Assembly: GCA_028023455.1 (NCBI GenBank)
Contig: JAQFVV010006231.1
Coordinates: 5,034,036 to 5,098,035, forward strand
Direction: 5' to 3'
DNA: 64,000 nt
Origin: Epiperipatus broadwayi
Lineage: Eukaryota > Onychophora > Udeonychophora > Euonychophora > Peripatidae
Both the position numbers and the translations under genes were made by a program. The first letter of the stretch is position 1; each line of letters starts with the position of its first letter. Below the pieces are notes generated by a model. That model had not been told where the DNA came from. It saw nothing but the letters and a program-made list of their open reading frames with translations, and ran no database searches. Of the stretch, positions 36,960 to 47,246 are shown in pieces.

Positions 36960-37045
36960 AGAAATTCGAGTGACAGAACTGGAATCAATCCAAAGACTCC
37001 ATGCTTCAAATTCTGACACTACCCTGCACCAAACCATGCAGGCAT
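36960..37045 (-). repeat. Possible tRNA-derived SINE relic
   Basis: On the minus strand a box A-like tggtgcagggtag (37031-37019) is followed, 40 bases downstream, by a box B-like ggattgattcc (36991-36981), two mismatches from the RNA polymerase III consensus. The flanks do not form a tRNA acceptor stem, so it is not a tRNA gene. Intron of IBA57. Confidence 0.3.
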
Positions 37046-37576
37046 TATTTTTAAATGCACATATGTAAGATTCACTGCCAGAAGGCAGGTTGGAATTACT
37101 AGCCAAAAAAATAATAATAATCATCTGTGATAGTTTGCCACTTTTACAATTCTATCACTTTAAATTTACTGTGACAAATCTTTTTTGTGATAAAGATATA
37201 TATTCAACGTTCGTCTTCAAAAATATAATGCAAGTAGAAATAAAAATTTTATGACATGCTATTGCAAATAGCTCTCTACAAATAATGCAATAAAATGAAT
37301 AAAGTATAATGGTTCTTATATTGCTAATATACCTAGAGATGCTAAATAAACATTTGTTTTCATAGAGCATGTTTTCCCTTTTCTTTAACGAGCACTGGAT
37401 GATTAGAGACTTTAACTTTTAGTATAATAAAATACTATAACTGAAACACAGGCTTGTTATATACCTGTGGCTATATATATGTAATATAGGGTATATGAGC
37501 ACAGACTTTCACACTACCCACCTCTCTCCACTCTATCTAATAACACTGATACACCTAAACACATATATGCTGAAAA

Positions 37577-37641
37577 GATAAATAATCACCAATATACGTA
37601 TTTCATGCGAAACCAGCAAACATCAGTTGGTCCAGACTATC
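37577..37641 (-). ncRNA. Hammerhead ribozyme motif, family A copy 1
   Basis: On the minus strand: stem I 5' strand accaa pairing with ttggt, with an outer gata/tatc helix beyond an internal loop; core CTGATGT (expected CTGATGA, so A9 is mutated to T); stem II tgc/gca closing tggtttc; then GAAA and the palindrome formed with TACGTAT; cleavage would follow AUA. The A9 change probably inactivates this copy. Confidence 0.5.
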
Positions 37642-38032
37642 ATCTTTACACACATATATAGTATAAGTGCTCAGATATATATTAAGATAGATTATCCTCA
37701 TAGTTTAATGGACAGGCTTCAATCCACTCCAACTCTTCAACCGTCCATCCAATTGAAAATCTGATGATGGAATGCTCAAACCACCCTGAAAGATTATTGT
37801 CACACCCATGTTGCTAAGGTCAATCTGAACCCCACATGTACAGGACATAATCCATTTAATAAATATGCAAGGATGGGCAGACATCTCTATAATGTAATAA
37901 CTGAAACACAGGTTGTTATATACCTGTGGTATATATATGTGTAATATAGGGTATATGAGCACAGACTTTCCACTACCCCCCTCTCCACTCTATCTAATAA
38001 CACTGATACACCTAAACACATATATGTGAAAA

Positions 38033-38097
38033 GATAAATAATCACCAATATACGTATTTCATGCGAAACCAGCAAACATCAGTTGGTCCAGACTATC
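38033..38097 (-). ncRNA. Hammerhead ribozyme motif, family A copy 2
   Basis: Identical to copy 1 across the motif, including CTGATGT in place of CTGATGA. The pairing elements of stems I and II are preserved. Probably inactive because of the A9 change. Confidence 0.5.
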
Positions 38098-38502
38098 ATC
38101 TTTACACACATATATAGTATAAGTGCTCAGATATATATTAAGATAGGTTATCCTCATAGTTTAATGGACAGGCTTCAATCCACTCCAACTCTTCAACCGT
38201 CCATCCAATTGAAAATCTGATGATGGAATGCTCAAAGGCCACCCTGAGGCCAAGATTATTGTCACACCCATGTTGACCTAAGGTCAATCTGAACCCCACA
38301 TGTACAGGACATAATCCATTTAATAAATATGCAAGGATGGGCAGACATCTCTATAATGTAATAACTGAAACACAGGCTTGTTATATACCTGTGGCTATAT
38401 ATATGTGTAATATAGGGTATATGAGCACAGACTTTCACACTACCCACCTCTCTCCACTCTATCTAATAACACTGATACACCTAAACACATATATGCTGAA
38501 AA

Positions 38503-38567
38503 GATAAATAATCACCAATATACGTATTTCATGCGAAACCAGCAATCATCAGTTGATCCAGACTATC
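38503..38567 (-). ncRNA. Hammerhead ribozyme motif, family A copy 3 (complete core)
   Basis: This copy has the full core. Minus strand: gata / internal loop / atcaa, then CTGATGA, stem II ttgc-tggtttc-gcat (tgc with gca), GAAA, palindromic stem III (ATACGTAT), H17 = A, and ttggt closing stem I with atcaa (one T-G wobble). The outer tatc pairs with gata. Predicted cleavage lies between 38519 and 38518. The AUA triplet is a permitted but not optimal NUH site. A stem III with no loop cannot close alone, so a dimer would be expected, as proposed for short-stem-III hammerheads of metazoans. Confidence 0.65.
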
Positions 38568-38946
38568 ATCTTTACACACATATATAGTATAAGTGCTCAG
38601 ATATATATTAAGATAGATTATCCTCATAGTTTAATGGACAGGCTTCAATCCACTTCAACCGTCCATCCAATTGAAAATCTGATGATGGAATGCTCAAAGG
38701 CCACCCTGAGGCCGAGATTATTGTCACACCCATGTTGACCTAAGGTCAATCTGAACCCCACATGTACAGGACATAATCCATTTAATACATATGCAAGGAT
38801 GGGCAGACATCTCTATAATGTATGCCTAGTACATTGAAAAGTTGCTGAAACTTCTATAGATTATATATGTAGCATATTCTCAAACGTAATAAAATTATTA
38901 AATTTATGATTTAATTTTATATATATGATAGTTTTGGTGATAAAAA

Positions 38947-39150
38947 GTAATATATTTTACGTCAACATGGGAAGCTTTTGGTACTGATTTGGAAACTATA
39001 AATGCTCAAGTATCAGCTGCTCATGCAGGTTCTTTCTTTGTTACTTTCTTTGCTTTAATATTTTCTTTTGTTCTTATTGCTTTTCTATATTCCGGCTGTT
39101 TGTTTCTTATTGCTAAAGGTAAAGCTAATGTTGCTTCAACAATAGTTTGA
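38947..39150 (+). CDS. Candidate terminal exon of an unrecognised membrane protein
   Basis: A 68-codon open frame on + without an ATG. It has an AG just before it (38946-38947) and a TGA at 39148-39150. It reads TSTWEAFGTDLETINAQVSA, AHAGSFFVTFFALIFSFVLI, then AFLYSGCLFLIAKGKANVAS. A polar, acidic stretch is followed by a hydrophobic segment of about 25 residues and a basic tail, like a last exon ending in a membrane anchor. The codons are unusually rich in GCT for such AT-rich DNA. No family was recognised and no upstream exon was found, so chance cannot be excluded. Confidence 0.3.
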   Translation, partial: VIYFTSTWEAFGTDLETINAQVSAAHAGSFFVTFFALIFSFVLIAFLYSGCLFLIAKGKANVASTIV

Positions 39151-39631
39151 AATGTAATAGTGTGCATAATTATTTTCGTAATCTGTTCTTGTTGACCTTT
39201 AATTAGTAAGATGCTTCTCGTGGAGCATTTTAAAATGTAAATACCATTTTATACCTTTTCCATACGAAGTATATTTTATATCTGCTCTGAGAACACATCA
39301 ATTTTCATTTTTCTGATTTAGAGAAAGATTATTTATTTTAAAATTTGCTATAATATTAGGCACAAATTATCATTGATATTAAAAAAATTGCTATATATTA
39401 CAAAAATGATTGAATTATATATATACACACACGTATATACATTACATGTGTGTGAAAGAGTTTGAGTATTTTTTGTCAAAGTTTCATTATTTTAGATCAT
39501 TAATGTTTTCTATTATTAAAAAAACTTCAAATTTGTCATGATAAATTTTTTATCTTGGAATATGCAATCACATTCATTACATATTTCCTAAAAAAATTTG
39601 GATTACAAAATAATTCCATACAAATGTATAG

Positions 39632-39770
39632 CATGAAATATGTATATTGGTGATTATTTATCTTTTCAATATATATGTGTTCGAGTGTATCAGTGTTATG
39701 AGATAATGGGGAGAGTGGTGGGTCATGTGAAAGTCTGTGCTCATATACCCTATATATTACATATATTTAT
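39632..39770 (+). mobile_element. Retro-inserted fragment of family A with 13-bp TSD
   Basis: A 139-bp piece of the family-A unit, in the opposite orientation to the array. It begins at catgaaatatgtatattgg (the GAAA box and cleavage region of the hammerhead) and runs to the taccctatat...atatttat region. It is flanked on both sides by the identical 13-bp sequence tacaaatgtatag (39619-39631 and 39771-39783). A duplication of this length is what target-primed reverse transcription leaves; tandem duplication would not give it. Confidence 0.75.
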
Positions 39771-39783
39771 TACAAATGTATAG

Positions 39784-40935
39784 TAAAATTATTTGTAGTT
39801 TATTATTTTCTGAAGAAAGTATATATTTTAGTGAAGTTTTTATATAAATATATCACAGTTATATGTGATTGCTCAAACATCCATGGCTTTATTAAATAAA
39901 ACTATATATTCAGCTATAGCTTATTTCTCAAGCTAGTTTTTAAATTGATAATACTGTAATAGTTAATGTGAAACATTATATAAAAAAAAAAAAGATGATG
40001 GCAAGTCAATCTAGAAAATAAATATTTTCATGCTAGTTTTTTACTTATTTTCTTTTTCATTTACAAAAATAAATTCTATATTATACAGTAAACATAAATA
40101 AGATGATCTCTTATGCTTTTCTAGCTTTAAATGCTTTTTAAAATTACAAATAAAGATTTAATTACACAAACACATTTATATAAGTTTACATAATACAATT
40201 TTCAACTATTATGGTTTTCATCATATAAACTTAATTACAACCCATTCTTCTTCCAATATAAAATTTACTGCACTAAATGAAATTTAACCAATACCTAAAA
40301 ATCTATTTAGATATGATAGTTATTCATCACATACTTATACCTCGAGCTGAACAAATGAATATCTATTATTGATTAGATAATAGATAAATATCCATTTAGT
40401 TGTGATAATAGACATTCATCACACACATATATATCTAGAGCTGGACTTGTCATCTACTATTAAATGGATTATTATTGACTAGAGGATAAAAATCCCTGGT
40501 AAATCTTAGCTGATCAGATATATATATAGGCTGTCAAAAAATTATAACGAGTTTAATAGTAACAGATTTGTACATTCACATAACAGAATCCAGGTAGAAT
40601 ACACCAAAGCTGACAAATGAGATAGATGGTGAGATCCACAATTTGACCAACATTCGACCCTTCCACCAATACTCTGTGATTTAACACCTTATGAATGACA
40701 TTTCTGAGGTTACACAAGCACAGGGAGGAAAAAGAGACCCCATGGACTGGCATAAGCTTGACCAAGGGGTTTTGCCTAAATCAATAATTAAGTCTAACAA
40801 TACATATAAAATGTGGTACATACATCAATGTAGAATTGGATCTGGACCAGACTATGAGCAAGAGAGAGAGAGGAAATGAGTTTATATTACCAAGAAATAA
40901 TTCAATAAAATAAGTTGTAGATAAAACAAACAACA
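39784..40935. other. Non-coding stretch, no gene recognised
   Basis: AT-rich to 40500, then a moderately less AT-rich patch (40500-40880) with a degenerate look and no recognised domain. Confidence 0.35.
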
Positions 40936-40936
40936 A

Positions 40937-40992
40937 ATATAAAAATACTTTATTGTAAATATTAGAGAAAAAAAAATTAAATTTATAATTAG
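40937..40992 (-). mobile_element. Penelope-like element terminus (second copy)
   Basis: On the minus strand this matches the 3' terminus of the Penelope-like fragment at 43690-43750: a tctctaatatttacaat block followed by aagtattttt. It stops where the G/T tract begins (about 40995), so either the rest of the element is lost or the tract replaces it. Confidence 0.5.
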
Positions 40993-40994
40993 TT

Positions 40995-41324
40995 TGGGGG
41001 GGGGTGGGGGTGCGCCTTCCCTCTTCCTTTTCTATGGAATTTTTTTTTAATGGGAAGGGGAAAATTTTCGTTCGTGGCGGTTTTTTTTTGGTGTGGGGGG
41101 GTGGTTTTGGTGTGGTGGGGTGGGTGGTGGTGTTGGTGTGGTGTTTTTGTTTTTTTTGGGTGTGGGGTTTTGGGGGGGGATAGGGGGGTGGGGGGGGGGG
41201 GGGGTGGGGGGTTGTTTTTGGTTGTTGAAGAATGGGGGGGGGGGGTGGGGGGGGGTGGGGGTGGGGGGGGGGGGGGGGGGGGGGGGGTTGGGGGGGTTGG
41301 GTGGGGTTTGGTGTGGGGTGGGGT

Positions 41325-41361
<37 letters not shown>

Positions 41362-41642
41362 CTTGGGTGCTTGTGTTGGGGGGGTGGTTTGTGCGGTTTC
41401 GTTGTTTGTGGTTTTTGGGTGTGGGGGTTTTGGGTGGGGGGTTTCTCTTTGTGTGTGTTTCTGCTTTCTTGGTTTTGTTTTGCTGGGGTCTTTTTTTGTT
41501 TTTTTTCCTTCCTGCCCCCCCTGGGGCCCTTTCCCCCCGCCGGGCCTTTTGGGGCTTCGTTGCTGGTGGGGTCTCTTCTGTTTTTGCTCTCTCGGGCCTT
41601 CTCCGTCCTTTTTTTGTCGAGGATTTTTTTTTTTTTTTTTTT
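40995..41642 (+). repeat. Anomalous G/T-only low-complexity tract
   Basis: About 650 bases made almost only of G and T on this strand, with G runs exceeding 30, very few A and almost no C until about 41500, where a C-rich and then T-rich tail follows. Nothing else in the window has this composition. The flanks return abruptly to AT-rich sequence. Long glycine-rich frames through it are a result of the composition. It may be an assembly or base-calling artefact. Confidence 0.8.
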
Positions 41643-43138
41643 AATATATTTTATAGTAAATGGAATTTCATGCTCCAGGCATTACACAGAGATGAGATCA
41701 GAAGATACAGATTGTCTCATCTTTATATAGTTAATAGGTTGTGTACAGTGATTTGATTTATACCTAAGTTTAATATGCCAAATCCTATTAGCATTATGGT
41801 CTGCTAAACCACAGGAATATGCCAGCCAAAGATATAATGAAATATACAGTGCTACTATGGCATCTGTCTACATATAGATTTAGAAGATGAGCATATAATT
41901 AAGCTCAAGATCATGCAGGTTTAGTATAATAACTGAGAGGGTTTAGCCTAAACATGACTACAGTATGAGGGATACTTGTTCATGGACTTGAGCATTGCAT
42001 GCTCAGTGACCTTGGGCCAAATGATACCATGAATATGGACAATAGTTGAGGAAGTTGGGTGGGTTTTTAACAAACAGTCTGGACCCCCACGTTCCAGTTC
42101 TAAAATGTGACCTTTCCTGAACTAAAGTGTATAAGCATGACCGTCAGTAACTCATAAGAAAAAAAAAGTGGCAAGTAGTTAATGTACAGCGTGTACTTCA
42201 TAAGAACACACCCACAAATGTATATTGTAAATACAAATGTGTATAATTAACTTATGGTGCCCCAAAAACAGTGTCAATCTGCACAGCTATAGAACCCAGT
42301 TCTTAAAACTAGCACATCAATCAAGCTACATTAAGGGACAAAATAAATTAGTAACTTAGTTTAAGGTACCTCCAGTTCTTAAAACTAGCACATCAATCAT
42401 GCTACATTAAGGGACAAAATAAATTAGTAACTTAGTTTAAGGTACCTGACCTGCATATCTAATTAATAATATAGGGGGGAGGAAGTATAGTTAGTGGGCA
42501 ATTAACCATAACACAAATAAACTTTAATATTATTTCTATGGCTAGTCCCTGTTATTAGGCATAGTAAACATATATAAAGTTAAAATTCATAACTCTAATT
42601 GAACAAACCACAATATATTGGAGATAACTAAATATAATTATAATAACGAACACCAAGCAGTCTGATATGATGACAAACAATAGGATCTCGAAACAGCAAG
42701 TTGAAGAACAAATTAGCTTTACCAGTATTTATTAAAGTAAAGAAATGCATTATATCTTCATCAAGAATTGACTAAAATTATTCACGATTTTGAGACGTTT
42801 GGCATATTATATGTAAAATTTAAGATTGAGTGCAATAAAATAGGCATAAATAACTAGTAATTTATAGGTTAAATCAAATTGTTACAGTGGTGTTACATTT
42901 TAGAAATATTAACTTAAAATACAAGCGTAGTGTCAGGCTAGATTGGTGACAGGTTTAGTTTTTATTTTAAGTTGAGAATTTAGAAATCAGACTTTGAACA
43001 TTCATTTTTTTAATGGTAGCTAGCTTTAATAGACAAGTTAAAAGATTGAAAGTTTCTAGACAGATCTGTGCAGTAGCTGAAAAGGTTACCAATTTTCTTG
43101 ATTGCAGCTTCAGGCACACTGGACAGTAGTGTAGGCAC
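41643..43138. other. Non-coding stretch with one exact-size tandem duplication
   Basis: No gene recognised. A 76-bp unit starting cagttcttaaaactagcac occurs at 42297-42372 and 42373-42448 with a single mismatch (caagct against catgct). Confidence 0.6.
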
Positions 43139-43763
43139 TATTATTCCTTGGATAAATGTGGTTTTAATTTCTCCTTATTTGTAATAATAAAAATACTTAA
43201 TTGTAAATATCCCCTACATCCCTAAAATATCCAGCAAACTAACGAAAACCTTGAGCAACAAATTCAGCATAATATTCAGAACTCCACCCAACACTAATAG
43301 GTTGATCAATAACTCCAAAGACTACATTGATCCAGCGCTCACCCCACATGTGGTGTACTCCATTTCCTGCCCCCAAGCCGGATGCCACGTCACATATTAT
43401 GGTGAAACGAAAGCCACAATTAACACCAGATTGGCTCAACATCGGTACACCTTCAACAGAGCCAAACGAAAGCAGTAATCTTCTGATTTTTGAACATACT
43501 AAACAATCAGGGCACAATTTCATACCTAACCGTTATTTAGTGGAAAAAGATAAGGAGAAAATAAAGGAGGATTTAATTAACAGAGACATCATGAATCAAA
43601 GAAGAGAAAGGGAATCTCGAAAAATGGGTTAACAGTATCATTTGAATATTCTCATTAATATATAAGTAATTTTACAGGAGAGTATGAGAGGTGAAATTAA
43701 AATTTATTATATATATTTTTTCTCTAATATTTACAATTAAGTATTTTTATTATTCCTTGGATA
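43139..43763 (+). mobile_element. 5'-truncated Penelope-like element (GIY-YIG endonuclease end)
   Basis: The same 16-bp sequence, tattattccttggata, is present at 43139-43154 and 43748-43763, flanking about 590 bp. Inside, a perfect 28-bp inverted repeat lies at 43183-43210 and 43727-43754. Between them lies the C-terminal GIY-YIG endonuclease region of a Penelope-like retroelement. A 5'-truncated insertion with a target duplication and inverted terminal segments fits known Penelope-like copies. The reverse transcriptase is absent. Confidence 0.8.
43215..43632 (+). pseudogene. GIY-YIG endonuclease of a Penelope-like element, frameshifted
   Basis: The first frame reads VVYSISCPQAGCHVTYYGET (GIY-YIG core in its Penelope-like form, with the zinc-like C-P-x-x-G-C) then KATINTRLAQHRYTFNRAKR, the GxTxxxxxxRxxEH-type helix. 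At about 43474 the reading moves to another frame, which continues SSNLLIFEHTKQSGHNF and a basic C-terminus ending in TAA at about 43630. The H-x(n)-GH-F order is characteristic of these endonucleases. One frameshift makes it non-functional. Confidence 0.8.
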
Positions 43764-45785
43764 GAAAGCTTAGTCCCCATCATGATCTCACAGCAGGCTG
43801 TTGGCTGAAATGATCCCCATCGTGGTGATGGTAAGCTGTGACGGCATGTAGGACGAGATCATACACCACCATTTCCCTGTAGGAAAAGCGGCAAGCCTAT
43901 GCCCTCTACTCCGTCATGTTAAATTTAAAACTGACGTGAATCTTGTTGGCCACTCATATTAAAAATCAATATATATTTCTTGACTCTAAAACTTAGACTT
44001 TATGTTTTTATTCCTAGTCACTTGTTTGTTAACAAAACCATGTGCTGCTGGCAAAACCATTAGCACTTCTACATTTATTAATTTAACCTAGCTTTTGTTC
44101 CAATTTTAAATATCATATTTTTAGTTTATTTTGGCCATCTAATGTCCCACAGAATTGGCCAATAGTGCCAGTTGAATAAACATTGTTTATAACTTAGTCA
44201 TTTTAGCAAAAAAATATTGTAAAACTAAGATTTCGAATTAGATTTCACGCTATACCAGTGCAGGTGCGATAGTGTAATTAAAGTTGTTTACAATAAATTC
44301 AAATCAACCCAAGAATAATAATCGGTGTAAACTAATCTACTATATATGTATGATGGTAGTATCTTGGATATACTTAATAGATATATGCGATCTAAGTAAT
44401 AAAATAACTACAAAATTGATTGTGAATTTATTTATTTTTTAATTATGTGGCCAAAGAGATATCTGTAATATGTATATATCAATCTTATTATGGATCTAGA
44501 GTTCACATATATATGTGCGGTCATATATATATATATATGTGTTTGCAGTTATTTAGGTACTCTAGGGGGGTTTAAATCTGGCACAGACATAGGTATGAGG
44601 GGCAAATAGGTGAAACAGGCAATCAATCAAAAATGACTGTTTCATAACGCGATTTTCATCATTGTCAAAGCTTATAACAACTTTTTAAAAATAGTTAGTA
44701 AGAATATTTTAGATTTTTATACTTACTGTATTCACAATAAAAAAGTGTGAAAATGAGCAATAAATAAACATCACTTAAATAATAATAGTAAACAAATTCC
44801 AATTTAAAAGAGAAACATATAAGCAAAAAAAAAAAAAAATACATAAATATAAACAAAAAGTTAATAAAAATTAATATAATAGACAAAAAAAACTTTTCTA
44901 AAAATATGAGTATTAATGTACTAAGTATAAAAACCAAACTAAAAACAGGTACAGAAATCTCAAATTGCCTACATTAATCTTCCATCAATAAGCAAGTACA
45001 TTAAGATAAATTAAGAATAATTGCATATATAAGCGATTTAACCCGCTGAAGAAGAAGCTGTCAGTAGTAACCAAAAACAAATCAAATTAATCTAGGCCTA
45101 GTGAATACAATTCTTTAACAACTGAAGATGATATAAATTTAATAAAGAAGGATGTTTAAAAAATGAGAACAAAAACAAATATTAATCTTCCAACAATCAA
45201 ATGATTTATTGTTCAGGAATTCATAAAAGTTCTAGCATTAGAAGTGACAACTGGATTGTTCCAGTCAGCTACTCACACCCGAGGCTATTCTACACAAATG
45301 ACAAACTAACTATTCTGCATGTATTACATTAAGTAGAAGATGAAAATGTCCTTAATGATATATTTAGCACTTTATTTAAATATGATAATTGAATCAATCT
45401 TCAATGACATTTTTTCTTCTATGGGCTGATTGCTGCTTAAGTAGAAAAATCTTTCTGAAAGTGCAACTGCTATTACTAATATTGTTAAGTATGAAGCTAT
45501 TAATTTCTTGTCTAGTCTTTTAAAAACTAATGTAATGCCTCTCAAGAATTCAGTTTTCCATAAATATAAAACTCAACCAGACTTAAGGAAATTTATTCTA
45601 GCACAATTCTTCAAAATCTGTGATCTTTCTTTATGATCACTTTTTAATCTCTAACTAAAATTTTGAGATTTCTCTATCTTTTTCAGCTAATGGAATCATT
45701 GTAAAACATTAAAAAAATATATCTTAGCTATATTTTTTCACAATTATGCTAGTTTCATCTAATCAAATGATTGTCACTCGGAAAT
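43764..45785. other. Non-coding stretch, one less AT-rich patch
   Basis: 43765-43920 is richer in G and C (near ccccatcgtggtgatgg and gccctctactccgtcatg) and is not explained by the adjoining Penelope-like copy. The rest, up to 45785, is AT-rich with a TA microsatellite near 44525. No gene recognised. Confidence 0.35.
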
Positions 45786-45789
45786 CATA

Positions 45790-46290
45790 AGATATTTAGT
45801 ACTGTAAGTAATCAGATATTGTTTAAAACGGGAGTGGCAGACTTGAGGATTAAAAGTGTGGATTGCTGTAATGTAAGTAATCAGATATTGTTTAAAACAG
45901 GAGTGGCAGACTTGAGGATTAAAAGTGTGGATTGCTGTTCGAATTGTTAATGATTCTTGCACATGGACCATGTGATTTATTCACCCTATATGCAAGATTA
46001 TGTGAAAATGATAACATTTCAACAATGCTTCTAATATTTGTGTTATCTTTAAATGTTTATGTATAATCTGTAGATATTTAGTACTATAAGTAATCAGATA
46101 TTGTTTAAAACAGGAGTGGCAGACTTGAGGATTAAAAGTGTGGATTGCTGTTCCAACTGTTAATGATTCTTGCACATGGACCATGTGATTTATTCACCCT
46201 ATATGCAAGATTATGTGAAAATGATAACATTTCAACAATGCTTCTAATATTTGTGTTATCTTTAAATGTTTATGTATAATCTGTTGATAT
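45790..46290 (+). repeat. Nested tandem duplications (about 70-bp and 212-bp periods)
   Basis: A unit containing taagtaatcagatattgttt and gagtggcagacttgaggatt occurs three times (about 45797, 45872 and 46087). A following block from gttaatgattcttgcacatg to tgtttatgtataatctgt occurs twice, at about 45947 and 46159, a period of 212 bp. Differences between copies are few, so the duplications are recent. Confidence 0.8.
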
Positions 46291-47148
46291 TAGTGTAGGC
46301 AAGCTATTGCTACAATGTGCCAGAATTGTGCATTTTACAAATATATATATATATATATAAATCTCTAGAATATTGGATAATTGAAGCATCAGGGGATAAG
46401 AATACCTGACAATATTAATGCAGCAAAATCTAGATCTAAATGTAACATTTTTTCATAATGCCATTATTTAAGTCATAAATGTCTATAGCTTGAAATTTCA
46501 TATTACTTATAGAGTGAAGCTATGATCTATTGAAGTACATGTCTTCAATTATATACTATCCAAAAAGAAAAAAAAAATATAAAAAAAAAACATTAAAATT
46601 TGCAAATATAATATATTTTACAATACTCGAGCTGCCATTTTTGTAGACCATATGTAATCATGTTTAAAAAAAAAAAGTAAATAAATTTTAAATAACACTG
46701 GAAGTTGGTTCATCTCAGAGTGCTATAAATAATTATGCCTATTAATAAAACTTCTTCAGTCTATGTTGAAAACATTTTATTCTTTGTTTATTATCATTTC
46801 TGAATTTGATTGTGGTATTTCATATAATATTTTCTAATGTAATGCTAAAAGTTTTACAAAATTTTAGAATATACTATATTGATTTAAAAACATCAAAACA
46901 ATTGGATCTTTCTTGATAATGACATTAATCTACTACATTTCTATAAAAGTTGCAGAAAAAAATATCACTAAGAACACATTTAATTGCAATGAAAGTCAGT
47001 CATTTAAAAAATAAAAATGCAATACAGAGTTTTTTCAGTGAATGAAAAGTATATATAAATACCTGCACTCAATTTATTGTTAACATCTGTTTTATTATTT
47101 TTAAATTTTTTATTTATACTGTAATTTTAATTTATATATGTATATTAT
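46291..47148. other. AT-rich stretch, no gene recognised
   Basis: Contains poly-A runs and a TA microsatellite (about 46340-46360). No coding signal. Confidence 0.4.
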
Positions 47149-47246
47149 TGAGGCAAAAACTCTCCATATAGTAGTGCCACTAAGTGCAAACCAGAGTAAT
47201 CAATGGATGCAAGGTTATGCAAAAAATCCCCATCTAATTCCTACTC

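Larger units (their letters stand above)
37437..38822 (-). repeat. Family-A tandem array: three copies of a 462-bp unit with hammerhead motif
   Basis: Three direct copies begin with taactgaaacacagg at about 37437, 37895 and 38360 and end tctctataatgta. Total length 1386 bp, or three units of about 462 bp. Each unit carries a minus-strand hammerhead motif at the same place. A roughly 270-bp zone over the junction of copies 1 and 2 has about eight small deletions relative to copy 3. A diverged partial copy in the opposite orientation lies at 39632-39770. The array is upstream of the recognised IBA57 exons and, in sense, runs with IBA57. Tandem monomers of this size with one hammerhead each are the layout described for animal retrozymes. 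Confidence 0.85.

Noticed and set aside
37760-37785. Second CTGATGA in family A on the + strand (tctgatgatggaatgc)
   Set aside because: No following stem II and GAAA in order; the real motif is on minus at 37577-37641 and equivalents.
37437-38822. CRISPR-like array
   Set aside because: Eukaryotic context and 462-bp direct units without spacers; it is a tandem repeat.
41050-41756. Three long overlapping glycine-, valine- and phenylalanine-rich ORFs
   Set aside because: They are produced by the G/T-only composition of the tract in all three frames; no domain and no coding signature.
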